From Rhizosphaericola mali (GTDB lineage: Bacteria; Bacteroidota; Bacteroidia; Chitinophagales; Chitinophagaceae): a stretch of 64,000 bases of DNA. The DNA is taken from assembly GCF_004337365.2 (NCBI RefSeq), contig NZ_CP044016.1, positions 1,240,001 to 1,304,000 of the forward strand, read 5' to 3'. This document shows positions 34,899 through 43,622 of this stretch, piece by piece; position 1 is the stretch's first letter; each line of letters starts with the position of its first letter. The position numbers were made by a program, and so were the translations under genes. The notes under the pieces were generated by a model. It worked only from the letters and a program-made list of their open reading frames with translations, had not been told where the DNA came from and searched no databases.

Positions 34899-35536
34899 CC
34901 AGAAAAGAAAAAACATTCCCTTATCAACTATATCTTGTGATATCTAAAAATGATTGTAAAAACAAAAATATGTTGCATGTCGCTGAGCAAGCAATTTTAG
35001 GTGGCGTTGATCTTATCCAAATAAGAGAAAAAAAATTATCTTATGAATTATTTTTAGAAGAAGCTGCAAGATTATTAGAAATAACGACGAAGTATGGAGT
35101 TCCCCTTATAATTAATGATAATATTAATATTGCAATTCAATTGGACACGGCTGGTGTGCATGTTGGTAACAATGATATTGCACCAACTCAAATACGCAAA
35201 ATATGGAATGAGCCATCTAAATTAATAGGATACTCGATTGAATATATGGATCAACTGAAAAGTGATGATTGCATAGTGTCAGATTATTTGGGGATCAGTC
35301 CTGTATTCCTTACTCCAACTAAAAAAGATACTGTTACAGAGTGGGGACTTTCCGGTATTACAAAAATTAGAAAGAATACAGATCTACCATTGATTGCTAT
35401 TGGAAATATACATAAAGAAAATATTCGATCCGTTATAAAAGCTGGCGCCGATTGTATAGCAGTAGTTTCTGCTATTTGCAGTGCTATTGAACCTCAAAAA
35501 GCCGCATTTGAATTAAAAAATGAAATTTTAAAATGA
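34895..35536 (+). CDS. thiE: Thiamine phosphate synthase
   Basis: 213 aa TIM barrel. It joins the pyrimidine pyrophosphate and thiazole phosphate to form thiamine monophosphate. Landmarks are VDLIQIREKKLS (about 39-50), PLIINDNINIA (about 70-80) with the Mg-binding Asp, GVHVGNNDI (about 87-95), LGISPVFLTPTKKD (about 128-141) and IAIGNI (about 168-173). Overlaps thiM and thiD by 4 bases each (ATGA), so translation is coupled. Confidence 0.95.
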   Translation: MTRKEKTFPYQLYLVISKNDCKNKNMLHVAEQAILGGVDLIQIREKKLSYELFLEEAARLLEITTKYGVPLIINDNINIAIQLDTAGVHVGNNDIAPTQIRKIWNEPSKLIGYSIEYMDQLKSDDCIVSDYLGISPVFLTPTKKDTVTEWGLSGITKIRKNTDLPLIAIGNIHKENIRSVIKAGADCIAVVSAICSAIEPQKAAFELKNEILK

Positions 35537-36369
35537 AAAAATATACTTACCCGTCGGTTATGACGATTGCAGGGTTTGATGGGAGCGGAGGCGCTGGGAT
35601 ACAAGCAGATATCAAGACCATCTCTGCACTTGGATGTTTTGCGACCTCTGTATTGACGGCTCTTCCTGTACAAAATACAACTGGTGTTAAACACATTTTT
35701 CCTATTCCGATTGAGGCCGTAAAACTACAAATAGAAACTATAATGGAAGATATCATGCCTGATTCTATCAAAATAGGTATGGTACACACTTCTGAATTAG
35801 CTATAACAATAGTGGATACACTTAAAAAATTTAAAAAAGTACCAATAGTATTTGACCCTGTTATGGTTGCCACTAGTGGTCACCGATTAATAGAAGATGA
35901 TACAATTGAAGTAATGATTGAGAAATTATTTCCAATAGCGGATATTATAACGCCTAATATGGATGAAATTGCCATACTTGCCAATTGTAAAGTTGATAAT
36001 TTGGAAGAAATGATCCTTGCTGGAGAATATATTAAAAAACTTGGTTGTAAAAATATTTTACTAAAAGGAGGACATCTACCAACTGAAAAACTAACTTCTA
36101 TATTACTCACTCCAGAAGAGATTAAATTTTATAGTTATGATAAAGTACTAACGAATAATACTCATGGTTCTGGATGTACCTTGTCATCGGCTATTGCATC
36201 CTATTTAGCTTTAGGATATCCAACTAATGAAGCTGTTTATCTTGGACAGGAATATGTATTTAATGCAATAAGCAATGGCGCAGATGTATTGATTGGAAAA
36301 GGAAATGGTCCTTTAAATCACTTTTATAAACCTCAGAAATTAGTAAAAAATGAAATGGTCAGATCATAG
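35533..36369 (+). CDS. thiD: Hydroxymethylpyrimidine / phosphomethylpyrimidine kinase
   Basis: 278 aa ribokinase-fold enzyme giving hydroxymethylpyrimidine pyrophosphate for ThiE. Seen are IAGFDGSGGAGIQADIKT at the start (about 12-29), DPVMVATSGHRL (about 108-119), the TPNMDE segment (about 137-142) and the catalytic THGSGCTLSSAIA loop (about 209-221). Overlaps the upstream gene by 4 bases and tenA by 20. Confidence 0.96.
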   Translation: MKKYTYPSVMTIAGFDGSGGAGIQADIKTISALGCFATSVLTALPVQNTTGVKHIFPIPIEAVKLQIETIMEDIMPDSIKIGMVHTSELAITIVDTLKKFKKVPIVFDPVMVATSGHRLIEDDTIEVMIEKLFPIADIITPNMDEIAILANCKVDNLEEMILAGEYIKKLGCKNILLKGGHLPTEKLTSILLTPEEIKFYSYDKVLTNNTHGSGCTLSSAIASYLALGYPTNEAVYLGQEYVFNAISNGADVLIGKGNGPLNHFYKPQKLVKNEMVRS

Positions 36370-37003
36370 TTGGAATGCAATAGAACCAATTTATAATAAA
36401 ATAACCACCATGCCATTTATACAAGAATTGGCGAATGGAAAACTAGCAACTGAAAAATTTAAATATTATATTGGTCAAGATGCCTTGTATTTAGAGCAGT
36501 TCGGACGTGTTTTAGCAATGATTGCAGCAAAAGCACCTAATACAGAAATTGCATTGGCATTTATTCAATTTAGTCAAAATGCGATGGTAGTTGAAAATAC
36601 ACTACATGCTTCCTATTTTTTAGATTATAATATTACAAATAATTTTATTTTACAACCAGCTTGTCATCATTATACGCATTTCTTAAAAAGTATAGTTTCT
36701 TTTGATTCAATTGAAATTGCCATGGCCGCCGTTTTACCTTGTTTCTGGATTTACAAAAAAGTGGGAGATTATCTACTTAATCTCAAAACTGTAAATAATA
36801 ATCCCTATCAAAAATGGATAAATACCTATGGAGGTGAAGATTTTGCTATTTCTGTAACAAAAGCTATTCGTCTTTGTGATGAAGTCGCTGATATTTCTAA
36901 TAAAAAAATTAAAGATCAGATGACTTCTGTATTTTATCGTGCCTCTATTATGGAATTTGAATTTTGGGATGCCGCTTATTTTATGAAACAATGGAGTTAT
37001 TAG
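36350..37003 (+). CDS. tenA: Thiaminase II / aminopyrimidine aminohydrolase
   Basis: 217 aa all-helical TenA fold. It releases the pyrimidine from degraded thiamine for reuse by ThiD. Key parts are FKYYIGQDALYLEQFGRVLA (about 37-56), the conserved Cys in AAVLPCFWIYKKVG (about 125-138, Cys about 130), and the C-terminal EFEFWDAAY (about 203-211) with the catalytic Glu. Last gene of the salvage operon. Its stop is 7 bp from that of the convergent phosphoethanolamine transferase, with no terminator hairpin seen. Confidence 0.94.
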   Translation: MKWSDHSWNAIEPIYNKITTMPFIQELANGKLATEKFKYYIGQDALYLEQFGRVLAMIAAKAPNTEIALAFIQFSQNAMVVENTLHASYFLDYNITNNFILQPACHHYTHFLKSIVSFDSIEIAMAAVLPCFWIYKKVGDYLLNLKTVNNNPYQKWINTYGGEDFAISVTKAIRLCDEVADISNKKIKDQMTSVFYRASIMEFEFWDAAYFMKQWSY

Positions 37004-37010
37004 TCCATCA

Positions 37011-38540
37011 CTAATTCTTAAAAATATTTAGCTCTTCATTGTAAATAGGACTTTGTATTCCTAGAAAATATAACACACTATGAAAAACATTCGCTTGAGT
37101 TAAATCTATTTTTTGTTTCAATTGTTCTGAATTGTCAGAGGTCCAGACTATAAATGGAATTTCATATTGTTCTTTGGGGGCAATACTTTTGGGCATACCA
37201 TGCATATATAAATTGTTTTCTCCAAGGGATTCTCCATGATCTGATACAAAAAACATGGTGCTTTTATATTCTGTTAATTGTGATAAATCCTCTATTACTT
37301 TATGCAAAATAAAATCGGTATATACAATTGTGTTATCATACGCATTAATCAATTCCTCTTTAGAACATTCTCCTAACTCCACACTATTGCATACGGGTTT
37401 AAAATTTTCAAATTGTGGAGGATACTTTTTGCTATAAGTAGGGCCATGACTAGTACTTGTATGTAGTACGATAAAGATTTTATTTTTAGTACTTGCTAAT
37501 ATTTGTTCTTTTAATCCAGTTAATAAGACTTCATCATAACTACAATCAGGGCCTTTGCATTCTTTTTCCAATGCCTCTTTATTAAGATAATTTTTTATGT
37601 GCACTGGAGGTTCGCCCCAGTTAGTGGTTCGCCATATAACTTCAACACCAGAACGATTTAAATAATTGGGTAATATTTCATATAAATCACTAGATTCTCT
37701 ATCTTCCAAGATTGCTTTGACCCCTGCTGTAGTATAAGTAGCACTAGAAGTTGCATCAAACCAATGGAGGTTTGTTGTTTTAGAAAGGTAAGGATTCGTA
37801 TTTTTTTTATATCCATATAAAGAAAAATTGGCTCTTCTTGCAGATTCTCCAATAACTAAAATAAATATTTCTTTTTTATTGTCTTTTAAGCTTGCGTTAG
37901 GCAAAAGTATCTCTTTTTCATTTTTTTGATGCTTGTGTACATAGAAAAGAGTTATATTAACTGTGTATGACCAAGGCATTGCAAGTCCGCCGAGTTGCTT
38001 AGAATGCTTATCTATCCAAGTCCAGTTTTTGGCATTTAAGAAAGCAACTACAACCAAAAATAATAGAGTGATTGAGGCTCGTATGAAAAAAGTTTTTGGT
38101 TTTTCCTTACGGATTTTTGCTTTGATAACAAGGATTGCAGGTAAGAGACCTAAGAATAAAATATATAAAATTAATTTGAATGAGAAAAAGCTACTTGATT
38201 CTGCATAATTGGTATTTAATACATTTCCAATCATGCTTTCATCTATAATTACACTATAGGTGTTAACAAAATAAACGCAGCTCGCATTCAATATAAAAAA
38301 AATAGGAATCAATATCTTTCCTGCTATTCTAGATAGAAAAAAAACTAAATAAAAAGCAAAAAAATTGGCAGCCAACATTATTACTATCAAACTTAGTATG
38401 ATGATAATGCCACCAAATGTTGCAGCATCAACATTTTTACGTACGAATGAAAAAAAAGGTAAATGATATAAGAAAAAATTGATAACACTTAAAATAATCG
38501 CAAAGCGTGTTACTGAAAAATCATTTTTGAATTTGAACAT
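37011..38540 (-). CDS. Lipid A-type phosphoethanolamine transferase (EptA/CptA-like)
   Basis: 509 aa. About five N-terminal membrane helices (1-190), then a periplasmic sulfatase-fold domain: VIGESARRANFSLYGY (about 228-243) with the zinc-binding Glu, the SSATYTTAGV segment (about 261-270) where the threonine nucleophile is expected, and SDHGESLGENNLYMHG (about 437-452). Cysteines in KECKGPDCS and VCNSVELGEC suggest disulfides as in EptA. Transfers phosphoethanolamine to lipid A or core sugars, lowering negative charge. It lies 200 bp after a PAP2 phosphatase gene in the same direction. Confidence 0.88.
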   Translation of the reverse strand: MFKFKNDFSVTRFAIILSVINFFLYHLPFFSFVRKNVDAATFGGIIIILSLIVIMLAANFFAFYLVFFLSRIAGKILIPIFFILNASCVYFVNTYSVIIDESMIGNVLNTNYAESSSFFSFKLILYILFLGLLPAILVIKAKIRKEKPKTFFIRASITLLFLVVVAFLNAKNWTWIDKHSKQLGGLAMPWSYTVNITLFYVHKHQKNEKEILLPNASLKDNKKEIFILVIGESARRANFSLYGYKKNTNPYLSKTTNLHWFDATSSATYTTAGVKAILEDRESSDLYEILPNYLNRSGVEVIWRTTNWGEPPVHIKNYLNKEALEKECKGPDCSYDEVLLTGLKEQILASTKNKIFIVLHTSTSHGPTYSKKYPPQFENFKPVCNSVELGECSKEELINAYDNTIVYTDFILHKVIEDLSQLTEYKSTMFFVSDHGESLGENNLYMHGMPKSIAPKEQYEIPFIVWTSDNSEQLKQKIDLTQANVFHSVLYFLGIQSPIYNEELNIFKN

Positions 38541-38740
38541 TTGTATAAAGACGATTAAAGAAAAATAATTTTATGTATCGGACCTATATTTCCAATAAAT
38601 GTTCAAAAATAATAAAATATATCATCTAGTATTATGAATTATTCGTTTTACAAGGGGATGTAAATTGAATAAAGCTATATCATTGCTCTATATAGAGTGG
38701 ATATATGGATATAATTGCCGAAAAAAGCGTGTGTAATTTA

Positions 38741-39397
38741 TTAATTTTTAGATAGTTCGGGGATGGTTGCTTTGATTTCCTTTTTCCTTGAGATTAAACT
38801 TATAATCCATTCTTTTATAATAAAATACAAGCAAGCTACTGTAAATCCTAAAATAGAACCGCAACATACATCAATAGGGAAATGTTCTCCTAAATAAACT
38901 CTTGAATACCCAATGCATGCTGCTATAGCAAATGCAAAGAACTGGACTTTACTGTTTTTAAATAGAATCGCAACATAAGTTGCAATCGCAAATGAGAGCG
39001 CCGTATGACCAGAAGGAAAAGAATATTTTTGATACAGTTCTACCCACGGTGCTGTTTGTACTACAGCTTTCCCATAACTCAATAATGGACGAGGTTCATA
39101 GAAATAATGTTTTAGGATTGATACGATCAAAGAATTCATCAATAGAATAATAGTAAAACTTAATATGGCTTTGTAATTTTTTTTAAATAATAAATAAATA
39201 CCTATAGGAATAAGAATATAACCACTTCCTAATTCTGTAAAAAAGGTAAAAATAATATCAGCAGTATAAGAACGATGATGATTGATAAAAGTGAATAATT
39301 GATATTTAGATGTTGAATAAATCAAGATTGATAAAATCATGAGCCATAATCCAAATAATATAAGAAATAAGTTGGCACTTTTAAATTTTAATAGCAT
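38741..39397 (-). CDS. PAP2-family membrane phosphatase
   Basis: 218 aa with about six membrane helices. The three catalytic motifs are complete: KHYFYEPRP (about 103-111), PSGH (about 128-131, cation of catalysis His131) and SRVYLGEHFPID (about 165-176). It may be an undecaprenyl-pyrophosphate phosphatase or an LpxE/LpxF-type lipid A phosphatase. The neighbouring phosphoethanolamine transferase favours lipid A, but this is inference. A 5'-leader hairpin lies just upstream. Confidence 0.9.
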   Translation of the reverse strand: MLLKFKSANLFLILFGLWLMILSILIYSTSKYQLFTFINHHRSYTADIIFTFFTELGSGYILIPIGIYLLFKKNYKAILSFTIILLMNSLIVSILKHYFYEPRPLLSYGKAVVQTAPWVELYQKYSFPSGHTALSFAIATYVAILFKNSKVQFFAFAIAACIGYSRVYLGEHFPIDVCCGSILGFTVACLYFIIKEWIISLISRKKEIKATIPELSKN

Positions 39398-39767
39398 AAA
39401 GTAGATTATTTATATTATATACATCCTATATAAATAATATCCTAGGACATATCACCACGAAATACTTGCATTTATCGCAGTGATACATTTTACAATTGGT
39501 TGGATACTTTTACATTACAATGATATTCCTCAAATCTGAATAAATTCTGAATTTGTTTATATTTTCTTATAAAAAATTAAAAAATTAATAATTGTCTAAA
39601 ATAAATAGATAAAATTGAAATTATTAGCAATTAATATAATTGTTATCAAATTTTCAAGTATATAGACTAGATCAAACATTTAAGGTAAAAACAAATCTTA
39701 AAAAATTCTTTTGTAGTATAAAATTTAGAAATTCGCTATAAATTTGGACTTCTAATTTTAATTTTTT
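39398..39767. other. Divergent intergenic region, 370 bp
   Basis: It contains an 11-bp inverted repeat (39405-39415 and 39428-39438, 12-base loop) next to the PAP2 start codon, a TATCAC/GTGATA pair around 39450-39484, and the -7 element TAAATTTG (39739-39746) of the DUF4198 gene. No gene is seen. Confidence 0.45.
39739..39746 (+). promoter_or_regulatory. -7 element of the DUF4198 gene
   Basis: TAAATTTG matches TAnnTTTG exactly, 21 bases upstream of the ATG. A TTG at 39711 is 25 bases away, longer than ideal. Confidence 0.45.
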
Positions 39768-40490
39768 ATGCGTAATTTTTCTATTCTTTTTCTCTTCTTA
39801 TTGTTTCTATTTTGTCCTATTACAATTTTTGCACATGGTTATTGGATGGAAGTAACAGGTAGGGGGAAAATCAATAGCCCCGTAAAGATTGAAATTTGTT
39901 ATGGCGAAATTGATGATCATAATAATAGACTACGAGAAGCAGGAGATGATTTAAAATATATTGGAAAATTTCAACTTTTTATATTGGATCAAAATGGGAA
40001 AAAAACCAAACTCACTTTAATGCCATTGAAAAACTCATGGTATGCAACATTTATACCTAAATTGACTGGTTCTTATCCGATTATTGCAGAGAATGACTCA
40101 TTACCGGTGGTTGATCGTTCATCAACAGGAGGTAAAAATGTAAGACCAGTTGAATATTTATATAGTCAGTATAATGTTGGTACTAATAAGGATGGAAAAT
40201 TAACTAGTCAATTTTTAAATATTTTAATTTCCCACAAAAAGGATATGATTGAAGTACGACCAATGCAAGATGGAAAAGCGGTAACTAATACGAAATTAAG
40301 AGTATTTAATCCTGAAAATTGGGAAAAGACTTTGGATATAAATAAAGATGGTAAAGCTCTGTTTTACCCCAACCAAAAAGGAATGTATATTATTAGAATG
40401 GATTGGTACGATAATCAACCTGGAAATTGGAAGGGGCTAAGTTACACATCAACAAGACATAGGTGCAATTATTGTTTGACTATTAAATAA
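39768..40490 (+). CDS. Periplasmic DUF4198-like protein
   Basis: 240 aa with a signal peptide (1-22, ending FAHG). The mature N-terminus begins AHGYWMEV, a His near the new N-terminus that is typical of DUF4198 proteins (NikM-like), which bind metal or are linked to nickel/cobalt uptake. It ends in RHRCNYCLTIK with a CxxC pair and flanking His, a possible metal site. Two Ig-like halves are likely. No transporter is next to it. Family placement is by overall pattern. Confidence 0.7.
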   Translation: MRNFSILFLFLLFLFCPITIFAHGYWMEVTGRGKINSPVKIEICYGEIDDHNNRLREAGDDLKYIGKFQLFILDQNGKKTKLTLMPLKNSWYATFIPKLTGSYPIIAENDSLPVVDRSSTGGKNVRPVEYLYSQYNVGTNKDGKLTSQFLNILISHKKDMIEVRPMQDGKAVTNTKLRVFNPENWEKTLDINKDGKALFYPNQKGMYIIRMDWYDNQPGNWKGLSYTSTRHRCNYCLTIK

Positions 40491-40835
40491 TCTATTTACA
40501 TAAGACATATTTATTCAACTAAGAAATTAGAATAATCAATACTTGATGAGATTTTTTATTAATATTTATTAGGTATCTGTATCTTCAGTTTTGCGTAAAA
40601 AAATCTACAATTTTAGATTCTATTTCGGGTATGGTATTAATACCAGTAACTATTAAAACGTATAAGACATCACTTACGCTTCTTAGAAATAGGAATATCT
40701 ACAGAATAAAATAAATAGAACTAGGGTGGTGGCTCATTTATAATTTTCTTTTACATTCAAATACGCGAAAAAATAAATTAACGCAAAACGAAGCGGATAA
40801 AATACATTTGTCTCTTCTAAATTCTGCTATTAAAA
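40491..40835. other. 345-bp intergenic region with possible gene remnants
   Basis: It carries the -7 element of the MFS gene. A minus-strand frame ending near 40600 reads about 34 codons without interruption (SDVLYVLIVTGINTIPEIE inside), but it has no start and I cannot place it. It may be the tail of a lost gene. Confidence 0.35.
40803..40810 (+). promoter_or_regulatory. -7 element of the MFS/fucosidase cluster
   Basis: TACATTTG matches TAnnTTTG exactly, 25 bases before the MFS start codon. No clear TTG at -33. Confidence 0.5.
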
Positions 40836-42101
40836 ATGGAAATAGACAAAAAAGCAAAAGAATACTCTGTATTTAGTATGGTAGTGTGGGTTGCTGCATT
40901 GGGTAATTTTGTAGATACATTCGATTTATTGTTATTTGGTATGATTCGCACCGCGAGTCTAAAAGACATAGGCATTACAAGCAAAGTTGATATCGAAAGA
41001 TTTGGATTGATGTTGGATAATTGTCAAATGCTCGGAATGTTATTTGGTGGATTGTTTTGGGGTATAATGGGAGACAAGAAGGGGCGTATTTCCGTACTTT
41101 TTGGATCAATTATTACTTACACTATTGCTAATATTTTAAATGGATTTGTACAAAATGTAGATCAATATGCGATATTAAGATTTGTCGCAGGATTTGGATT
41201 AGCTGGTGAGTTAGGTGCCGGTGTGACTTTGGTAAATGAAGTATTGACGAAAGAAAAGCGTGGATATGGTACGATGCTGGTGGCTAGTATTGGTATTATG
41301 GGAGCCGTCTTTGGAGGATTTATGGTAAAATGGGTAGGAGCGTGGCGTACTTGTTATTTTATCGGAGGTGGATTTGGTATTATTTTACTCTTGTTACGTT
41401 TTAGCGTAATGGAGTCCGGTATGTTTAATGAATCCAAAGGAGCTAATGTGATGCGTGGCAATTTTAAGTTATTATTTTCCAAAAAGAAAATCTGGCAGAA
41501 ATATATTGGTTTGATTTTGATCGGTATTCCGATGTGGTATATCGTACAGATGTATGCAAAATATTCCCCTGAATTGCTAGAAAGTACGGGAAAATACACG
41601 CTGAGCGGTGACTTAAGAAAACAAATACCTATTAATGGTATTATGCTTACGTATTTCGGGTTGACCGTGGGAGATTTTTTATGTAGTTGGCATTCAGAAA
41701 AAATTCGCAGTCGCAAAAAAGCCGTTTTACGTTCTATGATTACTTCTATTATTGCGATCGGAATCTTTTTTGCTTTAATCTCTACCGGGAATATAACCAA
41801 CTATTATATCGCCATATTTATACTCGGTACATGTGCAGGTTATTGGGCGGTATTTATGAGTGTCGCTGCAGAATCATTTGGAACAAATATTAGATCGACA
41901 GTAACGGGTACAGTCCCTAATTTTGTAAGAGGTGCTGTTGTTTTGGTCAATTTAGGATATTCTTTTTTCAAATTTAATTTACATCAATCAGCAATAGTTG
42001 CCAATCTAGGTATTGGTACAATCGTTTTCATCGCAGCATTTTGGGGTTGGTCTAAATTGGATGAGACCTATGGCAAGGATTTGAATTATATTGAGCAATA
42101 A
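40836..42101 (+). CDS. MFS transporter (sugar-acid/aromatic-acid-like branch)
   Basis: 421 aa with about 12 membrane helices. It has motif A between helices 2 and 3 (GIMGDKKGR, about 76-84) and an acidic residue in helix 1 (NFVDTFDLLLFGM, about 21-33), typical of H+ symporters of the SV2/sialate-shikimate type. It heads a cluster with a GH29 fucosidase (27 bp later) and an FAD-linked dehydrogenase, so fucose or a derived acid is a plausible cargo. Not a FucP-type sequence by eye. Confidence 0.87.
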   Translation: MEIDKKAKEYSVFSMVVWVAALGNFVDTFDLLLFGMIRTASLKDIGITSKVDIERFGLMLDNCQMLGMLFGGLFWGIMGDKKGRISVLFGSIITYTIANILNGFVQNVDQYAILRFVAGFGLAGELGAGVTLVNEVLTKEKRGYGTMLVASIGIMGAVFGGFMVKWVGAWRTCYFIGGGFGIILLLLRFSVMESGMFNESKGANVMRGNFKLLFSKKKIWQKYIGLILIGIPMWYIVQMYAKYSPELLESTGKYTLSGDLRKQIPINGIMLTYFGLTVGDFLCSWHSEKIRSRKKAVLRSMITSIIAIGIFFALISTGNITNYYIAIFILGTCAGYWAVFMSVAAESFGTNIRSTVTGTVPNFVRGAVVLVNLGYSFFKFNLHQSAIVANLGIGTIVFIAAFWGWSKLDETYGKDLNYIEQ

Positions 42102-42128
42102 TTCGATCTATGTTTTAAAACGAAATCT

Positions 42129-43544
42129 ATGAAATTGAAAAATCTAAAAATTAGGTTTTACACTAATGTATTAGTTGGTGCAATGTTGATAGCTAATAAT
42201 ATATCGGCTCAGAATTCAAACTACATGCAATGGTGGAAAGATGCCATATTTGGGTTATTTCTCCACTGGGGACTATACTCCGCTACAGCAGGTGATTGGA
42301 AAGGACACCCTACTAGTCGTGGCGAACAATTCATGATGGTGGAGCGTATCCCAATCAAAGAATATGTAACTATTGCAGATACATTTAATCCTATTCATTT
42401 CAATGCAGATAAATGGGTTAAAATGGCAAAGGATGCAGGAATGAAATATATTATTATAACTTCCAAACATCATGATGGATTTGCAATGTATGATTCAAAA
42501 GTTTCAGATTTTAATATTGTAAAAAAGACGCCTTATGCGCATGATCCGTTAAAGGATTTAATCATTGCATGTCATAAAAATGGATTGAAATTTGGTTTTT
42601 ATTACTCTCTTGGTAGAGATTGGGAAGATCCTGATGCCGCAACAGATTATCCCCAAAAAGGTGGGCGAAGTAATACTTGGGATTTTCCTAATGAAGATGC
42701 AAAAGATGTAACCAAATATCTCAATAGAAAAGCCATTCCTCAAATAAAAGAATTGGTGACAAACTATGGAAAAGTAGATGTCTTGTGGTTTGATACACCA
42801 GAACTCACTCCAAAATCCTATAGTAAACGGATTTTGGATACTATTAGAAAATACCAACCTGATTGTATTGTTAATAGTCGCATCGGAAATGGTTATGGTG
42901 ACTATCTTGTAAATGAACAAAAAATTGAAGATAACGTCAATCCAAAACCTTGGGAATCATGCGTAACTATTAGTCAATATTGGGCATATAATAAACATGA
43001 TACAGCTTGGAAATCTACCAATACGCTTGCAAGACAACTCAGTGAAATTATTAGTAAAGGTGGCAATTATTTATTGAATTTGAGTCCTAAAGCCGATGGT
43101 ACTTTTGCGACACAATCTGAAGTCCGTATGGATTCTTTGGGTAAATGGATAGCTATCAACAAAGAGGCTATTTATGGAACTAAACCTTGGATAATTACGG
43201 GTGAATTAGATTCTAGTTATTTACAGCGTATACCTGAAAGGGCGTTAACGGCTAAAGAAAAAGATATCTTAGACGCGGTGAACGATCGAACCTCTAAAGC
43301 TCTTTACCCAGAATATCGGTTTACGACTTCTGGAAAGACAATTTTTGTATTTGTAAATAATCCTGCATCTCTCCAAATTAGGATTAAATCTTTGGCTGAC
43401 AATATTTCTTCCAGTAGTAAAATTTCATTAATTGGTTATAGTAAAAAAATAAATTTCTCGAAAGAATCGGATGATTGGATGGTGCAATTACCAAAGGATT
43501 TTAAGCCCATTATCCCAATGTATGTTTTGAAAATCATACCATAA
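42129..43544 (+). CDS. GH29 alpha-L-fucosidase
   Basis: 471 aa with a signal peptide (about 1-27, ISAQ). GH29 catalytic domain (about 30-355): FLHWGLYS (44-51), SKHHDGFAMYD (112-122) and the nucleophile Asp222 in DVLWFDTPEL. A C-terminal beta-domain follows (about 365-471). It cleaves terminal alpha-L-fucose in the periplasm. It follows the MFS gene by 27 bp and precedes the dehydrogenase by 78 bp. It belongs to no SusC/D pair, so it may use small fucosides. Confidence 0.93.
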   Translation: MKLKNLKIRFYTNVLVGAMLIANNISAQNSNYMQWWKDAIFGLFLHWGLYSATAGDWKGHPTSRGEQFMMVERIPIKEYVTIADTFNPIHFNADKWVKMAKDAGMKYIIITSKHHDGFAMYDSKVSDFNIVKKTPYAHDPLKDLIIACHKNGLKFGFYYSLGRDWEDPDAATDYPQKGGRSNTWDFPNEDAKDVTKYLNRKAIPQIKELVTNYGKVDVLWFDTPELTPKSYSKRILDTIRKYQPDCIVNSRIGNGYGDYLVNEQKIEDNVNPKPWESCVTISQYWAYNKHDTAWKSTNTLARQLSEIISKGGNYLLNLSPKADGTFATQSEVRMDSLGKWIAINKEAIYGTKPWIITGELDSSYLQRIPERALTAKEKDILDAVNDRTSKALYPEYRFTTSGKTIFVFVNNPASLQIRIKSLADNISSSSKISLIGYSKKINFSKESDDWMVQLPKDFKPIIPMYVLKIIP

Positions 43545-43622
43545 ATTCGCCGCAAATAGTAGATTTTTTTATTTCAAAAACAAACTTAACCTCATAATAA
43601 TTATCCAATAGAAAAAAGAATA

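Noticed and set aside
41354-41800. Minus-strand 148-aa ORF inside the MFS gene
   Set aside because: Fully antisense to the transporter and without recognisable features.
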